Shown here: positions 1 to 8,699 of the stretch, one piece after another | How the letters are laid out: every line of letters begins with the position of its first letter | Position numbering within the stretch: position 1 is the stretch's first letter | Origin: VRUE01 sp963705635 | GTDB lineage: Bacteria > Actinomycetota > Thermoleophilia > Solirubrobacterales > 70-9 | Assembly (NCBI GenBank): GCA_963705635.1 | Contig: CAVPKH010000004.1 | Location: 496,001 to 560,000 of the forward strand | Length of the DNA: 64,000 nt | Direction of reading: 5' to 3' | Program-made: the position numbers and the translations under genes | Notes under the pieces: model-generated | What the model saw: only the letters and a program-made list of their open reading frames with translations | Database searches by the model: none | Told to the model about the DNA's origin: nothing

Positions 1-2
1 AT

Positions 3-644
3 GCGCCGGAGCTAACCGCAGAGCTGCGCGGGCTCGGCGCCCAGGTCGCCTACCTCGCGTCCGACCTGGCGCAGCCGTCGGCGCCGGAGCGGGTGATCGC
101 GGCGGCGGTGGAGGAGCTCGGTGGCGTCGATACGCCCGTCGCCGCCCACGCCCACTCCAAGCACCTCCCGCTGGGCTCGCTGAGCGCGGAGGAGATCGAC
201 AGGCACCTGATCGTCAACGTCAGGGCGACGCTGCTGCTGGTCAAAGCCTTCGCCGGCGCCCACGACCCCGACCGCGGCCAGGGCCGCATCGTCCTCTTCA
301 GCAGCGGCCAGCGGCTCGGGCCGATGCCAGCGGAGCTCCCCTACGTGGCGAGCAAGGGCGCCCTGGAGGCGCTCGTCCTCTCGCTTGCCGATTCGCTCGC
401 CCCGCGCGGCATCAGCGTCAACGCCGTCAACCCCGGCCCGACCGACACCGGCCTGCTGCGCGGCGAGGAGCACGACGCGATTCGCTCGCGCTTTCCGGGC
501 GGGCGATGGGGCGCGCCAGAGGACGCCGCTCGCGCGGTCGAGTGGCTGACGAGCGACGACGGCGCTTGGATCACCGGGCAGGTGCTCGACTCCGAGGGCG
601 GGTTCCGGCGCTGGGGTGGCGCCTCGCCGGCGGCAGACGCCTAG
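3..644 (+). CDS. SDR-family oxidoreductase (5' end outside window)
   Basis: Short-chain dehydrogenase/reductase of the FabG-like type, expected to use NAD(P)H on a ketone or alcohol. The frame is open from base 3, so the N-terminal Rossmann strand with the glycine-rich TGxxxGxG motif is off the window. Visible are the central part, the catalytic YVASK pair, and the usual run after it (ISVNAVNPGP), followed by the C-terminal dimerisation region ending near GQVLDSEGGF. The stop is TAG at 642-644. Substrate cannot be assigned. Family membership is secure; it is incomplete only because of the window edge. Confidence 0.88.
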   Translation, partial: APELTAELRGLGAQVAYLASDLAQPSAPERVIAAAVEELGGVDTPVAAHAHSKHLPLGSLSAEEIDRHLIVNVRATLLLVKAFAGAHDPDRGQGRIVLFSSGQRLGPMPAELPYVASKGALEALVLSLADSLAPRGISVNAVNPGPTDTGLLRGEEHDAIRSRFPGGRWGAPEDAARAVEWLTSDDGAWITGQVLDSEGGFRRWGGASPAADA

Positions 645-675
645 CCAGGCGCACCGGCACCGCCGGCTGAGGCGC

Positions 676-1329
676 TCAGGGCTGCGGCACGATGCGGATG
701 TAGGGGCGCGGGGACTCCCACCCGTCCGGGTAGATCGTCGCGGCTTCGTCGTTGGAGACCGAGCCGGCGATGATCACGTCATCGCCCTGGTTCCAGTTGA
801 CCGGCGTGGCGACTTTGTGCTTCGCGGTCAACTGCAGCGAGTCGATCACGCGCAGGACCTCGTCGAAGTTGCGGCCCGTCGTCATCGGGTAGACGAGGAT
901 CAGCTTGAGCTTCTTGTCGGGGCCGATGACGAAGACGTTGCGGACGGTCTGGTTGTCGGCGGGGGTCCGCTCCGCCGGGTCGCCGGAGACGTCCGCCGGC
1001 AGCATCTCGTAGAGCTTCGAGACGGCGAAGTCGGAGTCGCCGATCAGCGGGTAGTTGGGCGCCGAGCCCTGCGTCTCCTCGATGTCGGCGGCCCAGGCCG
1101 GGTGCTGGTCGATCGGGTCAACCGAGAGGCCGATGATCTTGACGTTGCGGCGGTCGAACTCGGGCTTGATCCGGGCCATGTAGCCGAGCTCGGTGGTGCA
1201 GACCGGCGTGAAGTTCTTCGGGTGGGAGAACAGCACCGCCCACGAGTCGCCGATCCAGTCGTGAAAGCTGATCGTCCCCTCGGTCGTCTCCGCCTCGAAG
1301 TCCGGCGCAACGTCTCCCAGCTTGAGCAT
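676..1329 (-). CDS. 1-Cys peroxiredoxin (Prx6 family)
   Basis: Thiol peroxidase that reduces hydrogen peroxide and organic peroxides in the cytoplasm. The protein is 217 aa, the usual length for the Prx6/AhpC-TSA plus 1-cysPrx C-terminal domain type. The peroxidatic cysteine is in the motif NFTPVCTTE near residue 45; the conserved Arg of the active site lies near residue 130 and the C-terminal dimerisation domain follows (TPVNWNQGDD). I chose the ATG at 1329 because GAGGAG lies about 8 nt upstream, although the frame stays open far upstream. It is the last gene of a minus-strand set with the DUF2182 and tyrosinase genes. Confidence 0.93.
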   Translation of the reverse strand: MLKLGDVAPDFEAETTEGTISFHDWIGDSWAVLFSHPKNFTPVCTTELGYMARIKPEFDRRNVKIIGLSVDPIDQHPAWAADIEETQGSAPNYPLIGDSDFAVSKLYEMLPADVSGDPAERTPADNQTVRNVFVIGPDKKLKLILVYPMTTGRNFDEVLRVIDSLQLTAKHKVATPVNWNQGDDVIIAGSVSNDEAATIYPDGWESPRPYIRIVPQP

Positions 1330-1400
1330 CCTTGGCTCCTCCTCGTGGTCGTCCTCTTCCCTTGCGCGCTCATCGTAGATGGCCGCCGCGCGCAGGGGCG

Positions 1401-2111
1401 TCAGATGCCGGCGAAGCAAGTGAGGGCGGCCAGCCCCACCGTCACCAGCGCGCACCAGCGCAGCCGGGGCCGGCGCGCCAGCCGCTGCCAGGATGAGATC
1501 GCGGTGGCGCCGAGCATCAGCCCCCAGCCGTGGCCGGGCACCATCGCCAGCATCAGCGGCCAGCAACCGCCCACGCACTGGCCCGCGTGGTAGGCGCCGT
1601 AGCGCGCGCAGGAGAGGTCGGCCAGCCGGCCGCGGGCCGCGAGCGAGAGCTCGCGGTGCGTGCCCTTGACGAAGCGGGCGTCCCACCTGGTCAGCTGCCA
1701 GGCCGCGCCGCAGAGGAGGACGATCGCGCTGACCGTCGGCGGCGCGGCGGACAGCTGCGGCCGCAGCAGCGACCAGGCCGCGATCGCGATCGCGCCGAGC
1801 CCCACCCAGATCAGCAGGTAGCTGATCAGGAAGACCGCGGGAGAGCGGTAGCGGCGCTGCCAGAGGCTGACCCGGGCGATCCCGCGCAGCATCGGCAAGG
1901 TCGCGGGCAGCATCATCGCCATCACCATCGCGGCCCAGTGGGCAATCGAGGTCGAATCGTGGTCGGGCCCCCTCGCCAGCAGGGATAAGTCGTGGGTGAG
2001 GAAGAGCAGGGACCAGGCGAGCAGCGCGAGCAGCGCCCAGGGCCACTCCGGCCGGAACCAGAGCAGGCGCCGGGCCTCGGCGAAGGGCGGACGGGCGAGG
2101 CTGGCCTCCAC
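1401..2111 (-). CDS. DUF2182 integral membrane protein
   Basis: Predicted metal-binding membrane protein of family DUF2182, function not established. About 236 aa with six or so hydrophobic segments. The hallmark motifs are present: MVMAMMLPATLPML near residue 65 and the cysteine motif CVGGCWPLML near residue 180. The start is GTG, 9 nt after the tyrosinase stop, which suggests translational coupling. Members often sit beside small DUF1326 proteins; here the partner is instead a tyrosinase upstream and a peroxiredoxin downstream. A role in copper or other metal supply to tyrosinase is conceivable from context only. Confidence 0.85.
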   Translation of the reverse strand: MEASLARPPFAEARRLLWFRPEWPWALLALLAWSLLFLTHDLSLLARGPDHDSTSIAHWAAMVMAMMLPATLPMLRGIARVSLWQRRYRSPAVFLISYLLIWVGLGAIAIAAWSLLRPQLSAAPPTVSAIVLLCGAAWQLTRWDARFVKGTHRELSLAARGRLADLSCARYGAYHAGQCVGGCWPLMLAMVPGHGWGLMLGATAISSWQRLARRPRLRWCALVTVGLAALTCFAGI

Positions 2112-2120
2112 CGGGCGGGG

Positions 2121-3602
2121 CTACTCGACGAAGAGGCTGACCCGCCCGACGACGACGCTGGGGACCGAGAGCTTCGCCTCGGCCTCGGCGTCGACCCCGA
2201 CGGGCGAGAAGGTCACGTCGAGCTGCTCCGGGCTCCAGCGGCCCTGCTCGCGCAGCGACTCGACCTGCTCGCTGACGTCGAACACGTAGTGCAGGCCGTG
2301 GGGCGCCTCCTCCTCTTCGTCGTCGAGCTGGGAGCTCTCGACCCCGAACAGCGAGATCGTGCCGACGAAGCTGCCGCTGTCGGGCTCGGCCGCCTCCCCC
2401 TCGGGCAGGTTGAGGTAGACGCCGTAGAGCAGGCCGGGGTTGGCCTCGCCGCGCACGTTCTCGATGTTGAGATAGGTCGCCGCGGGCCCCTCCTTGGACT
2501 TGGCCGTTCTCGCGGCGGGCCCGCTTGGCGGCGAGACGGCGAGCCTCGCGCCCGTCGTCTGGCCCTCCAGGGTGACCGGCGCCTCACTCGAGCCGACCAG
2601 CTCGGGGGGATGCTCGGGGTTCGCTTCGTCGTCGGCCATCGCCATTCTCCTTGGGGGAGCGGGACTGGGCGCCGGGGGAGGCGCCAGCAGGTGACTGTAG
2701 GTGTAGCTGAGCTGCGCTTCGATGTCGAGCACGTCGCTCACCGCCGTCTCCTCTCGCTGCCCGTCGGGATTGACGAACTCGAATCGCATCGCCAGCCAAT
2801 CCGGGTCGGTCGGGTTCGCCCCCGGCGGATGCCCGCCGCCGGGATCGCGGCGCCATTCCTCCCAGAGCCGGTCGAGGTTGGCGTGGTGGAGCCAGAAGAT
2901 CGGGTCCAGCGCCGCGGTGCTGAAAGCGGACATGAAGCCCCCTTCGCCGCCGACTGCGGTGTGGACGGAGCCGTGCGGAACCGCCTCCAGCGTGCCCGCG
3001 CCGCGCCCGCCGGTGCCGTGGTGGAAGAGCGGGTCGGTTCGACCGCCGCCGAAGCCGCCGGTGGTGCCCATCGCCGGCCGGGAGAAGACCGCTTCGCGCA
3101 TCGCGCTCGTCGTCTGCACGGCGGCGCCGCTGAGCGCGTCGCCGCCGTTGACGTCGAGCGGGAAGCTCTGGCGCTCTTCAATGAAGAGGGGGTTCTCTTT
3201 GCCGTCGGGGAGGGATTTCTCCCGGAAGGCAGGTGGAAGCGACTGGTGTCCGGCAACTTTGCTCGTCGTGTAGTTCCAGTAGGGAAGCGCCCAGCCCCCA
3301 GCGTCCTCGCCGAGCTGTGAGCGGATGATCTGTTCGAACCAGTAGAGGTACATGCGGTGCCACGGCAGGAAGAACCACGATGCGTGTTGACACTGGTTCT
3401 CAATCCGACCGGGAACCGACTGCCCGCGCCGTTCGTGGATCGCGGCCTGGTTGACCCAGTTGGCGCCGTGCAACGGCTCCGCCTGAGCCAGCTCCTGCAT
3501 CGAGGCAACCGCGCGAGCGTAGGCGGGCAGGGCCGGGTCGCGCCACGGGTCCTCGAGGTCGCCAAGCTCCCAAACATCCCGACGCAGACGAACTCCACTC
3601 AT
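2121..3602 (-). CDS. Tyrosinase (type 3 copper oxidase)
   Basis: Copper monooxygenase/oxidase that converts phenols to o-quinones. About 493 aa. The CuA region reads HASWFFLPWHRMYL near residue 75-90 and the CuB region reads DPIFWLHHANLDRLW near residue 230, giving the expected histidines. A C-terminal extension of about 200 aa includes a Pro/Ala-rich linker and a beta-rich part, typical of larger bacterial and plant-like polyphenol oxidases. No signal peptide is visible. The start is taken as ATG 3602; a TTG nine bases upstream is possible. It leads a compact operon with DUF2182 and peroxiredoxin, the last perhaps handling oxidants. Confidence 0.92.
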   Translation of the reverse strand: MSGVRLRRDVWELGDLEDPWRDPALPAYARAVASMQELAQAEPLHGANWVNQAAIHERRGQSVPGRIENQCQHASWFFLPWHRMYLYWFEQIIRSQLGEDAGGWALPYWNYTTSKVAGHQSLPPAFREKSLPDGKENPLFIEERQSFPLDVNGGDALSGAAVQTTSAMREAVFSRPAMGTTGGFGGGRTDPLFHHGTGGRGAGTLEAVPHGSVHTAVGGEGGFMSAFSTAALDPIFWLHHANLDRLWEEWRRDPGGGHPPGANPTDPDWLAMRFEFVNPDGQREETAVSDVLDIEAQLSYTYSHLLAPPPAPSPAPPRRMAMADDEANPEHPPELVGSSEAPVTLEGQTTGARLAVSPPSGPAARTAKSKEGPAATYLNIENVRGEANPGLLYGVYLNLPEGEAAEPDSGSFVGTISLFGVESSQLDDEEEEAPHGLHYVFDVSEQVESLREQGRWSPEQLDVTFSPVGVDAEAEAKLSVPSVVVGRVSLFVE

Positions 3603-3741
3603 CGCTCCCAACCCCCGTTCAGATCGAATCTGACTGATCGGCCTTATTAGATCAATTGAGTCAAGGGGGATGGGCCGGGCCGGGATACTCTGCCCTCCGC
3701 ATGATCGACCGCCTGACAGTCACCCGGAGCGCTCGCCGGGG

Positions 3742-5466
3742 ATGGTGAGCGCCGAGGAAATCGGTGAGGTTGCGGTCTTTTCCGCCCTCACCACCGCCGA
3801 GCGAGAGCAGCTCTCCCGCGTGGCGGCGGACATCAGCCTGGTGCCTGGCGAGTACGCCGCGCACGAGGGCGACGGGCGCGCGATCTTCGCCCTGCTCGAG
3901 GGTCGCATCGAGGCGATCAAGACGGTCGACGGGGTCGAGCGCGTCGTCGGCGAGCGCCTCCCGGGGGACATCTTCGGCGAGGTGCCGATCGTGCTCGGAA
4001 CGGTGTTCCCGGTCGGCTTCCGCGCGGCGGAGAAATCGCGCGTGGCCCGGATCGAAGCCCACGAGTACCACGCGGTCGCCGTCGTTGCCCCGGACGTCGT
4101 CAAGGAGATCGGCAGGCTCGCCGGCCACCGGATGGGCGGCTCACGGGGCCTGGAGAGCATCGCGGCCGACCCGCCGCCGCCACGCGCGATCGTGGTCGGG
4201 CACCGCTGGGATGCGTCCTGCGCGGAGCTGCGGCGCTTTCTCGATCGCAACCAGATCACCTTCAAGTGGCTCACGCCCGAGACTCACGACGCCGCCGCCC
4301 AGTGGGGCGGTCCCCTGCCCGCCGAGGAGGACTGGCCGGCGATTCGGGTCGTCGACGGCAAGACCGCCGTACGGCCCCAGCTGCGCCGGGTGGCCGAGCT
4401 GCTCGGCGTCGAGACCGAAGCGAGCGCGGCGGAATACGACACGGTGATCGTCGGCGCCGGCCCCGCCGGCCTCGCCGCGGCCGTGTACGGGGCCTCGGAG
4501 GGCCTGCGCACGCTGGTGGTCGAGCGCGAGGCGCCCGGCGGCCAGGCCGGCACCTCCTCGCGGATCGAGAACTACCTGGGCTTCCCCTCGGGGGTCTCGG
4601 GGGGCGAGCTGGCGAGCCGCGCGCTGCAGCAGGCGCGCAGGCTAGGCGCCGAGATCCTCGTCACGCGGTCGATCACGCGGCTGGACGCCGCCAGCCGTGA
4701 GCTGCACCTCGACGCCGGTGACGTCCTCCGCGCGCGGACGATCATCCTCGCCTCTGGAGTGGCCTGGCGACACCTCTCGATCGAGGGCTTCGACCGCCTT
4801 GTCGGCAAGGGCATCTCCTACGGCGCGGCGCGCAGCGAGGCGCCGAATACGCACGGCCTCGACGTCCACATCATCGGCGCCGGCAACTCGGCCGGGCAGG
4901 CCGCCCTCTTCTTCTCCACCCACGCCAGGAGCGTGACGATCCTCTGCCGCGGCGACAGGATCGAGAAGAGCATGTCGCGCTACCTGGTCGACCAGCTCGC
5001 CGCCCGATCGAACATCAGCGTGATCTTCGAGACCGAGGTGACGGCGGTGCATGGCGACGGCTCGCTGCAGGCGATCGACGTCCGCAACTCCGCGACGGGC
5101 GAGGCGTCCCAGCTCGAATCGGGTGGGCTGTTCATCTTCATCGGAGCCGACGCGGAGACGGCGTGGCTGCCAGCCGAGATCGCCCTCGACCGCCGTGGCT
5201 ACGTGCTCACGGGCGCCGACATGCGCGCGGCCAACCGCTGGGCCCACGATCGCGACCCGTACCTGCTGGAGACGAGCGTGCCGGGCATCTTCGCCTGCGG
5301 CGACGTCCGCTTCGGGCCGGTGAAGCGCGTCGCCGCCGCCGTCGGCGAGGGCAGCATGGCGATCGCCTTCGTGCACCAGTACCTCAGGGAACTGGACCTC
5401 GTCGACGGTGAGCCTCGGGCCGCCGAGCCCACGGCATCGCCCGGCTCGGTCCAGCCAGCTGGCTGA
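3742..5466 (+). CDS. cNMP-binding domain fused to thioredoxin-reductase-like flavoprotein lacking CxxC
   Basis: Three-part protein of about 574 aa. Residues 1-130 form a cyclic-nucleotide-binding-like beta roll (GDIFGEVPIVLG). Residues 150-230 resemble a glutaredoxin/thioredoxin-fold module. Residues 235-550 are a thioredoxin-reductase-like FAD/NAD(P) domain with VIVGAGPAGLAAA, GGQAGTSSRIENYLGFP, IIGAGNSAGQAA and the C-terminal FACGDVR. In place of the redox CATC of TrxR there is YGAARSEA, so classical disulfide transfer is not expected. ATG 3742 begins right at the domain; an in-frame ATG 24 codons upstream is less likely. The substrate is unknown; regulation by a bound ligand is inferred from the fused sensor. 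Confidence 0.9.
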   Translation: MVSAEEIGEVAVFSALTTAEREQLSRVAADISLVPGEYAAHEGDGRAIFALLEGRIEAIKTVDGVERVVGERLPGDIFGEVPIVLGTVFPVGFRAAEKSRVARIEAHEYHAVAVVAPDVVKEIGRLAGHRMGGSRGLESIAADPPPPRAIVVGHRWDASCAELRRFLDRNQITFKWLTPETHDAAAQWGGPLPAEEDWPAIRVVDGKTAVRPQLRRVAELLGVETEASAAEYDTVIVGAGPAGLAAAVYGASEGLRTLVVEREAPGGQAGTSSRIENYLGFPSGVSGGELASRALQQARRLGAEILVTRSITRLDAASRELHLDAGDVLRARTIILASGVAWRHLSIEGFDRLVGKGISYGAARSEAPNTHGLDVHIIGAGNSAGQAALFFSTHARSVTILCRGDRIEKSMSRYLVDQLAARSNISVIFETEVTAVHGDGSLQAIDVRNSATGEASQLESGGLFIFIGADAETAWLPAEIALDRRGYVLTGADMRAANRWAHDRDPYLLETSVPGIFACGDVRFGPVKRVAAAVGEGSMAIAFVHQYLRELDLVDGEPRAAEPTASPGSVQPAG

Positions 5467-5514
5467 CCGGGGGACCGGTCGACGCCGGGCGCGGCAGCCG
5501 GGCACACTGTTGCA

Positions 5515-6270
5515 ATGGGTGAGGCTCCAGTCCTGATCACGATTCCGATCAGTCACTACTGCGAGAAGGCTCGCTGGGCGCTGGATCGAGCCGGCATCAG
5601 GTACAGGGAGCGGGCCCACCTGCAGATCATCCACTGGGTCCCCGTCGCCCGCGCCGGCGGCAGGAAAACCGCGCCGGTGCTCGTCTGGGGGGATCGCGTG
5701 CTTGCCGACTCGGCCGAGATCGTCGAGCAGGCCAGCGCCAAGTCGCCGCCGGACCGCCGCCTCTTCCCCGACGATCCCGGCGCCGCGGCCGAGGTGCGCG
5801 AGCTGCAGGGCGAATTCGACGCCCGCCTGGGGCCCGAGGGGCGCAGGTGGATGTACAACGGCCTGCGCGGGCGCCGCGACATCGCGGTCGCCTACGCCTG
5901 CACGGGCGTGCCGAGCTGGCAGCGCCGCGCGCTGCCCCTGGCCTACCCGCTGGTCTCGCGGGTGATCGACCGCTACCTCGACGTCACGCCTGCCACCGCG
6001 GCACGATCCGAGGCCGAGGTGCGCGCCGTCTTCGACCGGGTCGCCGAGCGGCTGGACGACGGTCGGCCCTACCTTTGCGGCGAGCGCTTCAGCGCCGCCG
6101 ACCTGACCTTCGCCGCGCTGGCGGCGGCGGTGCTGATGCCGCCCGAGTACGGCGTGCCCCTCCCCCAGCCCGAGGAGCTGCCGGCGGCGATGGCCGCGAC
6201 CGTTCGCGAGCTTCGCGCCCACCCGGCCGGTGCTCACGCCCTGGCGATGTTCCGCCAGGAGCGGCGCTAA
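5515..6270 (+). CDS. Glutathione S-transferase-like protein
   Basis: About 251 aa with an N-terminal thioredoxin-fold GST domain (ITIPISHYCEKARWALD, then VLVWGDRVLADSAEIVEQA with the usual proline and Glu-Ser/Ala binding features) and an all-helical C-terminal half (CGERFSAADLTFAALAA). The CEKARW cysteine occupies the catalytic position seen in several bacterial GST classes. Actinobacteria generally make mycothiol rather than glutathione, so the thiol used is uncertain. It begins 48 nt after the fused flavoprotein and in the same direction, so it may share its transcript. Confidence 0.85.
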   Translation: MGEAPVLITIPISHYCEKARWALDRAGIRYRERAHLQIIHWVPVARAGGRKTAPVLVWGDRVLADSAEIVEQASAKSPPDRRLFPDDPGAAAEVRELQGEFDARLGPEGRRWMYNGLRGRRDIAVAYACTGVPSWQRRALPLAYPLVSRVIDRYLDVTPATAARSEAEVRAVFDRVAERLDDGRPYLCGERFSAADLTFAALAAAVLMPPEYGVPLPQPEELPAAMAATVRELRAHPAGAHALAMFRQERR

Positions 6271-6278
6271 CGGGCCTT

Positions 6279-6599
6279 CTACTTGGCGTGCTGGTCGACG
6301 GCCGGCGGACCGTGGTGATGCGCATGCTTCCTGTGCTTTCTCTTCACGCACCTCGCCCTGCCGTGCTTGTTCTTCTTCACGAACCCCTTCTTGCACCTGA
6401 GCTTCTTGGCCCTGTGCCGAGGCCGCGGCGGGCGGGTCCGCCGCACGTTTTTTCGCGCCGCGGGGGCGGCGCCCGGCTCGCCGAGCTCCGCCCTGAGGAT
6501 CTCCTGGCGCGAGAAGGTCAGCACCTGGCCGGAACCGGTGGCGCCGGAGAAGAGCGTCCTCGAGCCGAGTGAACCGTGATCGTTGAATTTCAGGACCAC
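6279..6599 (-). CDS. Small basic protein with C-terminal CKKGF...CVKRK motif, possibly a gene remnant
   Basis: A 106-aa frame. The first 40 residues look like the end of a secreted beta-rich protein; the tail is a lysine/arginine-rich stretch with the paired-cysteine motif KLRCKKGFVKKNKHG followed by ARCVKRK. I know this tail as a recurrent C-terminal element of secreted proteins in Thermoleophilia. The frame is open upstream into the end of ppk2, and the only start is a GTG at 6599, so it could be a truncated remnant of a longer protein. No signal peptide is present. No function is proposed. Confidence 0.45.
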   Translation of the reverse strand: MVLKFNDHGSLGSRTLFSGATGSGQVLTFSRQEILRAELGEPGAAPAARKNVRRTRPPRPRHRAKKLRCKKGFVKKNKHGRARCVKRKHRKHAHHHGPPAVDQHAK

Positions 6600-6637
6600 C
6601 TGCGTCGTGCCCGAGGCGTCGGCGCGGCCCCGAGCCG

Positions 6638-7429
6638 CTACTCCACCCGGTAGCGCTCCGGGACGAAGGTCTGGGTGTCGATCGGCGGGCGCACGTAGGC
6701 GCGCTCCTGGCGCGGTGGGAACTCGACCCGATCGTGATCGACCGGCTCGTACGGAACCTGTTCGAGCAGATGGGAGATCAGGTTCAACCGCGCCGTGCGC
6801 TTGTCGTCGGCATCGACGACGAACCAGGGTGAGTCCTTGTTGTCGGTGTAGGCGAACATCTCGTCCTTGGCCTCCGCGTAGTCGACCCAGCGGGCGCGGG
6901 CCTCGACATCGACGGGGCTGAGCTTCCAGCGCTTGAGCGGGTCGTTCAGGCGCCCCTCGAAACGCCGCTCCTGCTCCTCGTCGCTGACCGACAGCCAGTA
7001 CTTCAGGAGGATCACGCCCGAGTGCTGGATGATGCGCTCGAACTGCGGGCAGGCTCGCATGAACTCCTCGTACTCGGCGTCGGTGCAGAAGCCCATCACC
7101 CGCTCGACCCCGGCGCGGTTGTACCAGCTGCGGTCGAACAGGACCATCTCACCGGCGGCCGGCAGGTGAGCGACGTAGCGCTGGAAGTACCACTGCGTCC
7201 GCTCGCGATCGCTCGGCACCCCAAGCGCGACGGTGCGAACCACCCGCGGGTTGGTCCGCGCCGTGATTCGGCGGATGACACCGCCCTTGCCCGCCGTATC
7301 GCGCCCCTCGAAGAGCACGACCACTTTCAGCCCCTCCCGCACGATCCACTCCTGCAGCCGCACCAGCTCGACCTGCAGCCGCTCGAGCTCCTTCTCGTAG
7401 TGGGACCGGCTGAGCACCTTGGTGTCCAC
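6638..7429 (-). CDS. ppk2: Polyphosphate kinase 2
   Basis: PPK2 family phosphotransferase that moves phosphate between polyphosphate and nucleotides (typically ADP or GDP). 263 aa, a normal single-domain class I length. Walker A is FEGRDTAGKGG near residue 40-50 and Walker B is LFDRSWYNRAG near residue 98; the lid region QERRFEGRLNDPLKRWK is also typical. Start is GTG 7429, chosen because the protein aligns from MDTKVLSRSHYEKEL onward as in the family. It stands alone between the small CKKGF gene and the FAD oxidoreductase. Confidence 0.95.
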   Translation of the reverse strand: MDTKVLSRSHYEKELERLQVELVRLQEWIVREGLKVVVLFEGRDTAGKGGVIRRITARTNPRVVRTVALGVPSDRERTQWYFQRYVAHLPAAGEMVLFDRSWYNRAGVERVMGFCTDAEYEEFMRACPQFERIIQHSGVILLKYWLSVSDEEQERRFEGRLNDPLKRWKLSPVDVEARARWVDYAEAKDEMFAYTDNKDSPWFVVDADDKRTARLNLISHLLEQVPYEPVDHDRVEFPPRQERAYVRPPIDTQTFVPERYRVE

Positions 7430-7490
7430 GCGGAAACCCTACCGGCGGCCCACGGCCCGCTCGCCGAGCTCACCGCGGGCCGCCAGCGGC

Positions 7491-8699
7491 TCAGCCGAAG
7501 GCGGCGCGCGCTTGGCGCATCACCATGCGCGGGGTCATCATCCTCGTCGGCGCGGCGCGGCGGCTCCCCACCTCGTCGAAGGCTTTCAGCACCTCCGAGT
7601 CACGGGCGGCGGCGCGCCAGATCACGCGTTCGACGAAGTTCGCCGGGCGACCGCTGGCGAAGTCGGCAATCTGGAAGTGGTGCTGTCCCAGGCGCCATAG
7701 GTGCAGGCGCCGGTAACGGGCGAGGGCGGCGTCGAGGTCGCCCCCTTCCAGCAGCGCCGGGGCGGTCTCCTCGACCAGCCACTCGGCGCTTTGGAAGGCC
7801 CAGCCGCAGCCGATTCCCCAGAAGGGATCGCTGGCGAGGGCGGCGTCACCGACGAAGGCGAGGCCCGGCCGGGCGGCTGGACGGATCGCGTTGGGCAGCT
7901 CCAGCTTGCCCAGCAGCTTCGACTCCTGGCTGGCGCCGGTGAGCTCGGGGCCTTCCGGCAGCGAGCGCAGCATGCGCAGGTAGGCGGCCTGGCGATCGGC
8001 GCGAAAATCGCCGAGGCGGTCTAGGTGCGGCGCCACCAGGGCCAGCGTCAGCCCGTCCTCGTTGGGGAAGGTGTAGGCGCAGTCGGGTTCCAGCAGCCAC
8101 ATCCGCGAGCGGTCCCCCCGCGGCCGCAGCCCGCGCCAGTAGGCCCAGTAGAAGAAGCGGCCGTTCGGCTTGATCCTCGCCGGCACGCCGGCGAGGCGGG
8201 CCAGGCCCGACTGGCGCCCGTCGGCGGCGACGAGCAGGCCCGCGTCGATCTGGCGGGACTCGCGGCCGCTGTCCTCGATCGTGACGCCGCTGGGGCGAGC
8301 GCCGCCGCGCAGCGCGGTGGCGGTCCAGCCGCCGAGCAGCTCGACCCCCGGCGTCTCCGCTGCCAGCGCCCGCAGCGCCGGGTCGAGCTTCTGCCTGGTC
8401 AGGCTGTATCCGTAGGTATCCACGTCCGCCGCCGGGACCCAGCCGGCGTGACGGGTCCAGATCTCGGCGCTGTTGTGGATCGCCCCGCGCTGCTCGAGCA
8501 ACGGCGCCAGCCCGAGGCGCTCGATCGTCGGCGTCGCGCTCGACTGCACGAAGTGGGTGCAGACGGTCTTGTAGGCGTCCGGGTCGGGGCGTCGCTCGAT
8601 CAGCGCCACCCGCGCCCCGCACTGGGCGAAGAACCTGGCAGCGGTGCAGCCGGCGATGCTGGCGCCGACGATGGCGACGTCGTAGCGCGCCGGCTTCAC
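7491..8699 (-). CDS. FAD-dependent oxidoreductase (geranylgeranyl-reductase/halogenase-like)
   Basis: 402 aa flavoprotein of the PHBH fold group. The N-terminal dinucleotide motif is VAIVGASIAGCTAA, with the glutamate of the second strand in ALIERRP; the second FAD motif is FVGDAALASDPFWGIGCG near residue 290. Such proteins include prenyl-chain reductases, halogenases and monooxygenases; no halogenase WxWxIP motif was seen. The GTG start overlaps by four bases the stop of the SnoaL-like gene upstream (GTGA), so the two are translationally coupled and probably act in the same pathway. Confidence 0.87.
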   Translation of the reverse strand: MKPARYDVAIVGASIAGCTAARFFAQCGARVALIERRPDPDAYKTVCTHFVQSSATPTIERLGLAPLLEQRGAIHNSAEIWTRHAGWVPAADVDTYGYSLTRQKLDPALRALAAETPGVELLGGWTATALRGGARPSGVTIEDSGRESRQIDAGLLVAADGRQSGLARLAGVPARIKPNGRFFYWAYWRGLRPRGDRSRMWLLEPDCAYTFPNEDGLTLALVAPHLDRLGDFRADRQAAYLRMLRSLPEGPELTGASQESKLLGKLELPNAIRPAARPGLAFVGDAALASDPFWGIGCGWAFQSAEWLVEETAPALLEGGDLDAALARYRRLHLWRLGQHHFQIADFASGRPANFVERVIWRAAARDSEVLKAFDEVGSRRAAPTRMMTPRMVMRQARAAFG

